DNA of 64,000 bases from positions 20,664,559 to 20,728,558 of the forward strand of contig NC_052614.1 of assembly GCF_016545825.1 (NCBI RefSeq), written 5' to 3'. The position numbers and the translations under genes are program-made. This document shows, piece after piece, positions 34,801 to 44,799 of this stretch (positions are counted from its first letter, which is position 1; the number at the start of each line of letters is the position of its first letter). Under the pieces are notes generated by a model that saw only the letters and a program-made list of their open reading frames with translations, did not search any database and had not been told where the DNA came from. The stretch is from Eucalyptus grandis (taxonomy: Eukaryota > Streptophyta > Magnoliopsida > Myrtales > Myrtaceae).

Positions 34801-36105
34801 ATGTCGGATGCCAATCAATTTCGCAGATTTACTAGGCCATTTCCTTTCGATGATTCTCGGATGTTCCCAATGAAGCTGCATTGGCCATCAAACGAAGACA
34901 TAATTCATTGAAAACAATCTTAGCAAGAGTAGTTTTACCGATCCCGCCCATTCCATAGATTCCAACGAAACGCACACCCATGCCAGAGTCAACATCTAAC
35001 AAATCCATTATGGCTTCTACTTGTTTGTCTACCCCAACCGATTTATTGTCCGGGGGTCTTTGTTTTACTTTCAGCTTATGCAGAACCTCTTTCACAATGA
35101 GTTCAATGACTTCACCTTGTCTGCCACATACCAAACACTTTTAGTCAAAGAAAACAAATAACAATCTCACTACTACTTCCTAGTAGAGCATTTGAGTTGG
35201 ATCACTATTTTTAAGTCTCAAGTAAATTCTATAGAGCCACAAGAATTTTGGATTAATAGACTCCACAAGATAAGATTGGTACGATAAACTTACAATTTGA
35301 CCCTATTTCTGAGAAAGAAGATGTTCCTTTGCGGTCCAAATTACAGACATCATTCTAGAATTAGATCAAATTCACTCATATAACTGTCACTAGCCAAAAT
35401 GGCCCTGCTTATGTATGAGAATTAGTGAATTGCCTCTGTTTTTCCTCCCCGGTGAGAAATGAATTATTGCTCATATACCAAAACGGGTTTGTATATGCCA
35501 CGTCAACCAATATATTTCAACAACATACACCCCTGCAGCTAGTTTTCACCGCCATTTACAAGAACAATAAGAGAATGGCATTTGGAATGAAGCTTGAAAA
35601 AGTTCCATAAATAAGCATTTGCTTACGCTTTCCTTTTGGACTTCCCATCCCTTGATCTCAGCCACTTTTCCCAGAGCCGCCTCCCACTGTTGCCTCATCT
35701 CGGCACCGTGCCTCTGCTCATGCTTCTCCAAGTCCTTCAGGCACATTTCCGTCCTGAGCTTGACGTCGGTGGGCGTGACATCAAAGAAGATGGGTAGGAT
35801 CTCCGGCTTCCCAGTCGATTCATGGAGCTCCGTCACTCGAGCGAGCTCGCGGAGGCACCAAGCGCTCGAAGCATAGCCTCTGGAGAGGATTGGTATGCAG
35901 ATCTTGGACTCGCCGACCGCTCTCAGGAGATCGTCGATCCGATCACCAGCGTGAAGCTCTTCGCTGTCTCTGTAGGCGACGATCCCTGGCCGACCATGGT
36001 CCGGTAGAGGTAGTCGGTGAAGGTGTTGCGAGTGTCGGGCCCTCTGAAACTCAAGAACACGTCGTACTGGGTCGCCGACGCGCCGGAACCACCGGTTGCT
36101 GCCAT
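31844..36105 (-). pseudogene. TIR-NB-ARC-LRR (TNL) disease-resistance gene, frameshifted
   Basis: All TNL modules are present in order. TNLs are intracellular immune receptors. Exon 1 (36105-35627): ATG-GCA-GCA-ACC start, then QYDVFLSFRGPDTRNTF and SKICIPILSRGYASS, ending at a GTAAGC donor. Exon 2 (35120-34030): GMGGIGKTTLAK P-loop, VLIVLDDLD, SRIIITTRDKR, GGLPLALEVIGSYL, FLDIACFF and MHDQLRDLG. Exon 3 (about 33900-33610): LRWLSWHYPP. Exon 4 (33531-31844): an LRR block open for 412 codons, then shifted, ending RRRGLNQ at a GTGCGC donor. Lesions inferred against paralogues: -1 near 35984 in TIR, +1 near 35635, two shifts at about 34900 and 34820 after the P-loop, two in exon 3 (near 33848 and 33785), one at about 32295. 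The motifs are otherwise well kept, so either a recent pseudogene or a gene hit by residual indel errors. Confidence 0.85.
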
Positions 36106-36300
36106 GTTTTTTGGGGGGCTTCCCTCGCAAAAGGTCTCTGTGTCTCGCTCTGATTTTTGCCTGCTCAGAGTTGGAGCTGCGTCTTCGATAGGGTTAGAAT
36201 GTAGAAATCGTGTGTGAATGCACAAACCCATCTCACAATGGTTTAGTTAGCAATATCTATTTATTCTTTCAAGCTCTACACAATTTTTATATTTATATTC
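36106..36300 (-). promoter_or_regulatory. 5' untranslated/upstream region of the TNL
   Basis: The minus-strand block GGTTTGTGCATTCACAC..TTCTACATT..ATCGAAGACGCAG is shared with the sequence fused to the stub at 13655, showing that a common leader precedes these TIR exons. No TATA box can be assigned with confidence. Confidence 0.4.
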
Positions 36301-36359
36301 CAATACAGTGTGCACAAGGTCTCTTCTTCGGAACTTGCATACTATAATTTTCCTTAACA

Positions 36360-36364
36360 GCTAG
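36360..36364. repeat. Target-site duplication GCTAG, left
   Basis: Identical to 38968-38972 and immediately outside the LTR. Confidence 0.75.
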
Positions 36365-38967
36365 TGTCAATACCTAAAATTTTAGCAACTCGTTTAATCA
36401 TTTATTTATTGCATACAAAAATTTAAATTATTCAATTAAGTTGCATGGCATATAGTTTTAGGTGCATTTATTATTATTTTCCATTTATATGGGCGATGAC
36501 GGATGGGTTCAAATCGATGGTTTTAGAACTTTAATTTGATGAGTTAGATACATAATCCCACGAAGAGAAAATTGCCAAGGCCTGTATCATTGGGAAGATA
36601 TTACGGATTTATCTGTGCGAGATTTCAAATTTGAGAAGAATCCTATTGTAATCTTGAATTGTATTAAAAAAAAATATTGCGTTCAAAAATAAATATTATA
36701 TTTTAAAAATAAATATTGCATTCGAAAAAATGAATCTTGTAGATATGGATTTAGAAAATTAAAATCCTAAGCCGTGGCCACGCATAGGATTTTGGGGTTC
36801 TTCTGGAGTCTTAGGTCGAAAAAAAGGCAACGCACAAAGAGAGGAAAGGAATAAAAAGCTCTTTGCTTGGGGTTTATTTTTCCTCCTTCGTAGGCAAGGA
36901 AAAGGCTGGAAGGGGAAAGTCAAAGCTGTGCAGAAAGAGGGCAGAGAGAGACGTGTGAGGGGACTGGTGAGACAGAAAAAAAGAAGGAAAAAAAACAAAA
37001 AAAAGGAAAGGGGGAAAGGGCACTGTTTTTCTTCCTCGGTGCGTCTCCGTTCACCTCTCGCCTGAGTCGCCGGTTGCCGCTGTTCCGGCACCCCTGCGCC
37101 GCCCGCGTCCCAGCTCGCCGCCGCGCCCAGCCGCTAGCTCCCGCCGCGCCCCAGCCGCGACGCCTGACGCCGTTGCTCCGAGACCAGCACGCCGTTCCGC
37201 CAGACGCTGGGCTCCCCTGCTCCCGACTTCTCTGCAGCTGCCGCCCTTCGACCCAGCAACCAAGCGACGCCCGCAGGTTCCGAACCGGACGTCGCACCTC
37301 CCTGCAAACGTCCCCGACGCCGCTGCAGCCCTGCGACGCCGGCCTTTATCGCTTGCTGCTCGCGGCCCCGAGCGACTCCCCCTGTTTCGCCTGCTGCTCC
37401 CCTCGCTGTGCCATCATCTACTGCCCGAGCCTCCTCGCCAGAGCTCCGACGGACAACCCCCCACTTCGAACGGCGACCCATCACCCCCGGTGAACTACCA
37501 TCACAGCTACCATCCTTAGCCGCGGCCCGCGCCGAGCGGCCGAGCCTCCACTGTGGTTCACTTGAGCGGTGCGGATTTTGGAAAAAATTCCAATTTAGGA
37601 AATTTATTTTATTAGAAATTTATTTTATCTTATTTTATTGTGTTCTTTATTTGAAATATTTCTTGATTGAAATTCTTGATGCACCACTTATTTCGCAACG
37701 GCACGCAAATTTTTTACTCTACCAATAAGATTTTAGATGGAATAATTAATCATGTGAGAATAAAAGTGATATATTGTTCTTTAAGTCTTAAGATCAATTT
37801 ATTGATTTTATTAGCGAAATAATCAGGTTTGATTAGATATCGTTTCTAAATTTGAACAGTAGATAATATCTTTGATGACCATGGATGAGTTGGTGTTTAT
37901 CTTTTAATCGCTTTATTTATCTCAAAAATACAAAAAAAAAAATTGCATTTGCATTCCGTGTAGATTAGAATTGATTGCATGATAGGTAAGTTAGATTTTT
38001 TTTTTTTTAAATGCATGTTTAGATGGTATCTAGGTTAGATAATATTTTTGAATTAAATTGCATGATGAGATAATTTTCCAAGTTAAGATAGAATTCAGAT
38101 TAGTTTATTCCTAACTTAAAATAGATAATGTCTAATTTTAGTTAGATTTTTATTTTTTAATAATTTTAATTTCGAATTTTTATAAAAAAATTCAAAAAAA
38201 TTATGCGCATGTCATATAGAATTAGGCTCATGAAATGCACGTTATTTAGTGATTGTTGCTAGGTTCATTTAATTAGAAATTGCCCGTCATTAGAATTAGG
38301 TCATTTGGTTTATTTAGATTGCACATTTAATTATTGCATTTCTTTAATTTCGAATTTCATTAATAAAAACAAAAAAAATTACTTTATTCATATCATATAG
38401 TTTAGGCTATACTGCTATGTCATATCATTTCATGTTAGATTAATAACATTGCATTGCATATTGATTAGATTCTCATTAAATAAGTGAAAACAAAAATTGA
38501 GCGCTTGCTTATTAATTAGAAATCATCGTAAATGCTTTCGTTTCTACGAGATAAGTTCTGCATTTTTATTATTTGTTTTCTTGAGTATTAAATTGGTGGT
38601 TTGTACACCCGTATAATCACCTCACATGTTAGGAAAGTGAATTAAAATTAATTCAAGCTGCTTGCAAAACATTTTTCCGAAATAAAAGAGAAAGAAAAAA
38701 AGATACTAAAAGGCATTAGAAAAGTCTAGTATAATCAAATCCCCGTATCCAAAATCTCTGGTTCGTAGAAGTAAAATAATTCTCCCATTATTTTATTTAG
38801 GTGTCTAATCGACTTACAGTAAATTGATTAGTTGTGACTCCATTTTGCATGCTAGATATTTGAACCTAAATCGCGAATTGATATGAGCTAGAGAGCCCGA
38901 GTTAAATTAAACTTAGTAGTCCATTAGTCTAATTTTAGGTGATGCACTCAAAATTTTGGTCGCGATA
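36365..38967 (+). mobile_element. Solo LTR (~2.6 kb) with 5-bp target duplication GCTAG
   Basis: The element starts TGTCAATACC and ends GGTCGCGATA. The start and the reverse complement of the end (TATCGCGACC) share T.TC....ACC, as decayed LTR termini do. GCTAG directly precedes (36360-36364) and directly follows (38968-38972) it. No internal gag-pol is present, so it is a single LTR left by LTR-LTR recombination. A sharply GC-rich core (37020-37570) opens long proline/arginine-rich frames on both strands; these are compositional and not genes. The long LTR and the TGTYAAYACCTA start suggest a Ty3/Gypsy element; clade unknown. The reported strand is arbitrary. Confidence 0.75.
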
Positions 38968-38972
38968 GCTAG
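38968..38972. repeat. Target-site duplication GCTAG, right
   Basis: Identical to 36360-36364. Confidence 0.75.
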
Positions 38973-39730
38973 CCTTTTTTCAATATATATATACACGCAC
39001 TTTTTCTTGAATCATATATTTATGGAGATAAAGCTTGGCAATGGCTAGTGAAGATGGACACACTTATACAAAGTATGACCTGGCGCTTGGCGTCAAATGC
39101 CGGTTGTATTATTTATAGAGGTAAAGTTTTGCGGACTTGAAGTCCTTTACACACACTTCCTCTGCAGCGAACATTAATGGTAAGATATATATATATTTTC
39201 CTGAATACCAAGCCTCTTCTAAGGGAAAAAGTAGGGGTCTAACTCCAGATTTATTGGAATAAAGGGGCAAACAATAATGTTTGCTATTTTTTAATTGAGG
39301 GTGATGGAGATAGATATGTGACTACACCTGAGCATTTACTATTTCTTTTTTCCATTAAGTCAGATTTCGGTTTTTGACAGATTGATAATTTGGTGATAGA
39401 AGCACAGCAACTTTTTGCTGTTGGATGTGATATCAACAATCGGTTCTAGAGAGTGAACGATTAAAAACCTTTACAAAGACCCAAATTGCGAGAAAGAAAA
39501 AGGAGATAGGTATGAACCATCCAGCACGGTAATCTCACCTTAGTTTATAAGCGCCAGTCAAATCCTTGTAAAAATGTGATGTTGAGTGGTCATCCATTTT
39601 CTTAATTAATAGTGTAGTTCAATATTCCAGAGCACATTTTTATGGCAACATCAAGTTCAAAGTATTATCTACATTAGTCTTTAAGTTATATTATTATCCA
39701 AATTCTATTTTAACTTCTATACAATATCTC

Positions 39731-39767
<37 letters not shown>

Positions 39768-41640
39768 TACCAAAATTCCTCGTAGGAAAGTTAAAGTACG
39801 GGCTGTCAAATATTTTGACACGAATGTCCGTGTAGTTCATTAAATATATTAACGTAAGTTAAAAAGGAATTTACAAAATAATCACAATGCAACAAAATTA
39901 ATTTAAAAATTATGAAAAATAACTAACTTGAAATGGAACAAAGGCAAAATAGATTAAAAATAGCATTTAAAATAATATAAAAAATAGTCTTTAACCCATA
40001 AAAATAGTCTTTAACCCGTGCAATGAAGAGCCATCTTACTAGTTCTACAGAAATTAATCCACACAATTTTGTTTAAAATGAATAGAGAGATATGATGACC
40101 ACATGACCAGCATACAAAGTTCGCCAGCACTTCCAAATAGTAAACAAATTGTGATACGGGCAGTGGACTTTTAAGTCGGTATTGCATAACGTTAGCTTAG
40201 GTGGAGCCTTGGTGGCTACATTTTTTTACGGAGAATGTAGCAAGTCCAATTTATGGAAGAAGTAAAAACCCTTTCTAGTTATCTGGAGTGCTATTATCAA
40301 CCTCAGAGGCTGCTCTAAAGGAAAAGAATGTTCTCATGTAATTTTGTAGATATAGATCATCACATTAATATGCGTGTGAAGGGAGTGTATAATTTAATTA
40401 CTGAGGTTTTGCCTCAGTGGCTACCCTTTCCATATGGGAAGGGAGAGTGGGAAGTTCGAATTCTAACATTCTCAAGGGATTTGGGATAGGGATAAATTTA
40501 TCTTTAGGTATGGGTTTTGACTTCTATGTTTTATAAGGAAGTAAATCAAAAGTTTAAGAGTGAGAGTTAGTAAAAATAGAGTATGCCGACAAAAAAATGA
40601 AGAGTGCATAATTTTGATTCAATGAGTATAATTTGTCAAAAAGAAAATTTACACTTAACAAATGCAATGATAAACTAAAAAAAAACCAACAAAAAGCAGT
40701 GGAAAAAGAATGGATAAACAAACAAATAAATAATAAACTAAAAAATAACCAACTCACTTAGCTCTCCCTAGATGAAATTTTGTCGTAAGTGCATCAAGCC
40801 TGGTCGGCCATCGTCCCCCTGGCCCACCCTATTTGCTAATAAGGCCACAACCCATTCCCAGCCAAAGATCGCTTAAAATCAGAATCCCATCATTTTCGAC
40901 GCCATTAATCGTCGTAGGCCATTAACCGGAAATGACATTGGGTCAATTTTCTAATAATAGGAAATTTTAAATAGAAATCTCAAGCCGGTAGACCAGTAGA
41001 AATTAAATATATTTCTTTGGAATTGAAGTTGCGAGAAAGAAAAGTGGAATTTTCCTTTCACAAGTGATATCAAAGCACTGTTCATTCAAGTTAGAACAAG
41101 TCACGGACATCATACTCTTACAATTTATGAAAGCAAATTTGAAGCTGCAAATTCATTATACGAGCAATCGAAAATGTCTTCCTAACAACAAAGGGGACAA
41201 GAAGGACATCTAGGAGGGACGGGGTGATGGAAGCTCGGCAATGGCCGATAGGCAACAAGCAGAGAGAGATCGATGCATTTTCGGTTTTGAGTTGTGATTG
41301 ATTATTGATGAAGTTGAGAAAAAAAAAGGAGGAAAATCACTAAAAATACTAAAATATGCCCACTACGACACATCCATCTTAAGCTTCTTTTTTTTTTATA
41401 TGCCACCAAAGACTCAAAACTATATTTATGTGAAACATTTATTCTCTGTCAATGAGTATCATTTAAAAAAATCACCTATATGAACAACGAAATGTAAATG
41501 GTGTTGACGTCAAATGAAATAAGAACAACTTCCACCAATATATATATAATACATCAGACAAAATCTTGATATAAGGTAAATATATCATATTTGTACAAAT
41601 TTAGGATTTTTGACGTCATAAGAACTAGAGTAAATATGCC
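38973..41640. other. Unassigned AT-rich intergenic sequence
   Basis: No gene is recognised on either strand. A (CT)n microsatellite lies at 39733-39762, and the phrase AAAATAGTCTTTAACCC is repeated back to back at about 39983 and 40000. Confidence 0.35.
39733..39762 (+). repeat. (CT)n microsatellite
   Basis: About fifteen uninterrupted CT units. Confidence 0.9.
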
Positions 41641-41948
41641 ATATACATAATTTTGAGCTTTTGCGTAACAAAAAGAAAAATAAATGCGACAAAAATAAAT
41701 ATAATTTGGAGTTTTTTGCCGGCTTTTTCGGGAAACGACGGTGGGTTCATTTTTCCTTTTTATTCTCTTTTATTTTCAAATTCAATTCCTTTTTCATCCA
41801 AAGAACAACCACTGGGCACTGGCTTCACCTGTTTGCCCCGTTTTCCCACACAAAATCCAAATCATCTCCATCCACCCCCTCGCTTCGCTTCCCGCCTTGT
41901 TTTTTTATTCTCCGTCGTTTTTCTCTTCGTGCTCGCCGCTGCCAATCT

Positions 41949-42090
41949 TCACGCTTGGCATATCGTCTCGGATGATGACAGACTCAGATTGGCCTTGGCT
42001 GCTGCCGTTGAAGGAGCGACGCCGGACCGGTGGAGGTGCTGAGAGCAAAATCCAAAGAATCTCATCCTTCGAATCGGCGGATCGTATACA

Positions 42091-42123
<33 letters not shown>

Positions 42124-42269
42124 CCATCCAACCTCAGCCTTGGCAATCGGTTAAGGCTCTTGTAAACAGTTAACACCACCCCGCGTCTCCCTTTGCCCAC
42201 GGCATGGATGGGCGAAATAATGGAATTCCGAAAGGCGGCAATGAAGTGGGAGCGAGCAGAACGAAGCAA
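41949..42269 (-). CDS. Hypothetical 106-residue open frame, serine-run containing
   Basis: It begins MLRSARSHFIAAFRNSIISP, which is arginine- and serine-rich with few acids and resembles a mitochondrial presequence. A run of about 11 serines then arises from the GAT/ATC repeat at 42090-42122, followed by VYDPPIRRMRFFGFCSQHLH. I do not recognise a family. The open frame could be fortuitous, because the opposite strand is also open here (41741-42154). It is listed for its presequence-like start and low-complexity insert; no expression evidence can be seen. Confidence 0.25.
42090..42122 (+). repeat. (GAT)n microsatellite
   Basis: About eleven trinucleotide units (GATGAT...). Confidence 0.9.
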
Positions 42270-42850
42270 AGAGTCGACGGGACATATTCTGGAGTGAATT
42301 GGAATTTGACTAGGAAGTTCAATCAGACATGGAATGGTCCTGATGATGGTTCAGCGGCGATGGCTGCGTAAGCCCGAGATGGCCCGGCGACAGATAGATC
42401 TGGTCCAGTCATGGGCAAGGACAGGAAAGCGAGGACTTGAATCAGAGTGGCCGCAACTCGAATGTGGAATCTAATGGTGAGGTTTACTGTGGGGATTATC
42501 TGAATTGCTGGAGATGAATCAGGGAATCCAGAGCCAGAGAGAGATGCGAAAAAAAAAATTGGTCGGAGAAAAATCCGTCGAGTTTGTAAGGAAGGTGTTT
42601 GATGGAATGACCAAGCTGGACTCTGTTTCTAAGGATACCCGTTCAAGAGAGAGAGATAGAATTAGCGAGCTTTATCTGACGGTTGTGAAGATGAGCAAGA
42701 TTACAGATAATGCGAAAGAAGAAGACGATTCCTTTATTCTCTTCTGTCTAATGGTTTATTCACCTAAAAAATACAGAGCATCTTTTCAATGGTGTATTCT
42801 TCCTTTCTATACTCTCCAGAAACTGTTACAATGATTCGATGAAGAAGAAG
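42205..42850 (+). pseudogene. Unrecognised coding-like remnant
   Basis: A plus-strand frame from an ATG at 42205 reads MDGRNNGIPKGGNEV and later NLTRKFNQTWNGPDDG before a TAA. The frame at 42505-42834 then reads VEFVRKVFDGMTKLDSVSKD and RERDRISELYLTVVKMSK. The composition is like a charged eukaryotic coding sequence broken by stops, rather than random AT-rich DNA. I cannot name the family. It lies ~500 bases upstream of the PDH E1-beta pseudogene on the same strand but need not be related to it. Confidence 0.35.
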
Positions 42851-43319
42851 AAGTCTCTTCTGATCTATATACAACAGATGCTTAATGAAAAACAGAATGC
42901 CAGCTGTCAACGTAAAACAGAATCAATGAAAGACTTAAACAGAAAAGAACTTATTTCACAAAGGCTGAGCTAACTGAATTAACTGCCTCTCTTTTCCTTC
43001 TGGGAATTGGTCACGTGATGTCTTCACTTTACCGACTTATCTTCACCACATTATGTAGATACACGGCTGACATTATTTGACAGCATTACTGGTTACTAAC
43101 TTGCGTATTCTGCTTCTTCCAAGCTTCTCCAATGACAGCCATAGACTTGTCTCTGTTACAGTCTAACTTCTCTGTTTCAAGCTTCGATGAATGAATGTTC
43201 TTAACAACGGTGGGAAGCAAGTTCAAGTTCGAGAGGGCATGATGTTGTTGATTCTAATAGGAAAAGCCACTGCCAGAGGCTTCGATGCTGTGATGTTGAG
43301 AGAAAGGCTGCGGAAAAGT

Positions 43320-43715
43320 TGTGATGCAGAAACGCCGTTACATAGTTATGCCACCGCAGCGAAAGAGAGACTGTGAGAGAGGCTCTGAATACTGCATTTG
43401 ACGATGAAATATCTGCAGATCCTAAGAGTCTTTCTAATGGGAGAGGTGGTCGGAGAATAATGAGGTTTTTTTTTTTTTTTTTTGGGCAGAAGCATGGACC
43501 TGAGAGGGTTGTTGATACTGCAATCACAGAGGTTGCTTTCTAGGTTCTCAGGCCTGTTGTGGAGTTTATGAAATTCAATTTCGCTATGCAGGCGATTGAC
43601 TATGTTATAAATTCTGCTGCAAATATGAACTACATGTCGGCTGGCAATACATCAGTCCCTATAGTTTCGAGAGGAGCTGCAGCAGGAGTCAGTGCCCATC
43701 ATTCCCAAGCCTTGT
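43320..43715 (+). pseudogene. Pyruvate dehydrogenase E1 beta (mitochondrial) pseudogene fragment
   Basis: The true protein is the beta subunit of the E1 component of mitochondrial pyruvate dehydrogenase. In shifting plus-strand frames: [37 protein letters not shown], then [50 protein letters not shown]. These follow the family order [80 protein letters not shown]. Missing: the MGEEVGEYQGAYK end, the TGIGVGAAYYGL stretch, and the whole C-terminal half. A T-run (43467-43483) interrupts it. Exons that are separate in the normal gene appear joined, so a processed copy is likely; an old duplicated fragment is the alternative. Confidence 0.8.
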
Positions 43716-43989
43716 GAAGACATAGCCATCCCACCTGGAGGAAGGTTTTTCGGATCCCACCTCGTTAGATCACTCGTCACCCTCAGGATCTATCGGACTC
43801 AAGAATGGCTCATGGCATGCGAAATGAGAGTTGCTCATGAACGGTGTAACATTTCTGGTTTGTCCCTCCAACAAAGTGCTTCCTCATCCTCTGGTTTTTC
43901 CAGATTGGCGGTCACTAATTTATTAATGCAGTGTGTTTAGTTGCATTATTTGAGTGCGTTGTTGTCAAGGAGTGAATTTTTTGTGTGGT

Positions 43990-44720
43990 TGCAAATTTAA
44001 TCGGTGTTTACTCAAAGTCTCCTTTTCAGTTGATATTAATATTATGATGGAATCAACATAAGCACAGAAAAATACACAGTACATGTGCCCATTATAAGAT
44101 CGTTGACGCAGGATGGGACCATTGTAATTACTCTACTTAACTCAGCTTGTAATTTTTAGTTTTAGCCTCAGAAAGTTTCATGTCTCCTTTTGTTTGAAAG
44201 GGTAAGCAACCATTCACAAATTCTGGACATGTTTGTCCTGTTCCCAAGTAGTAATTGCTTTTGCCATTCGATGTCTCTTTGCCCTCATAAACTCTGATGG
44301 GTGACCTATTGTTGCATAGCTTAACTGCTGTTCTCTAAATTGTTGTTCCATCTGGTAACGAGGGTAACTAGTCAATGATTCAGTCTCATCGAATTCTATT
44401 TGTTAATTACCTGCTCTGCTGTTCTAGGGGTTGAATTAATGTGTTTTGGGTCTGCTTTGGTTCATGGTTATTAGTGTCAATATTATGTGTTGTTTCATTC
44501 TGTCACAATGCGGGGTATGAAATTGGTGAGCCCCAAAAGCTCACTCCTAGGCAACTTCTTCGTTGATGAGAGGCCATTTGCTGCATTTGTTTTTGTATAC
44601 ATGTATCTTATGACGGCAGATTAGCGTAGACTCTGGAAATACAAATCATGGAGATCTGAGGTAGTGTCTTCATGGATTTTCGACACTAAATGTGGCGAAG
44701 AAAAAACACATAGTTACGTG
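43990..44720. other. Start of duplicated unit (paired with 51300-51740)
   Basis: 44195-44700 aligns with 51305-51730: a GGGTAAGCA.CCATT block, TCTGGACATG.T.GTCC, CAAGTAGTAAT.TGCTTTTGC and GTGCATAGCTTAAC/TTGCATAGCTTAAC are conserved. In the second copy it follows a GC-rich leader ending in AAGG|GTAAGC, which looks like an exon-intron border on the plus strand. No coding exon was recognised. Confidence 0.45.
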
Positions 44721-44799
44721 TAGGTACCGAGTCACGAGTAGTGATAAGCACATGATATTGAGAAGCTATTGCTGCAAAGAATGCAGGCCTTCAGGTGAT

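Noticed and set aside
37020..37728. Long proline/arginine-rich open frames on both strands
   Set aside because: Both strands and several frames are open at once in a GC-rich core of a solo LTR; no domain, start context or splice logic supports a gene.
41653..42154. Plus-strand open frames of 104-137 residues
   Set aside because: Rich in Phe/Ser/Pro from a CT-rich leader-like sequence, three frames open, and the repeat at 42090 gives a poly-Met run; no family recognised.
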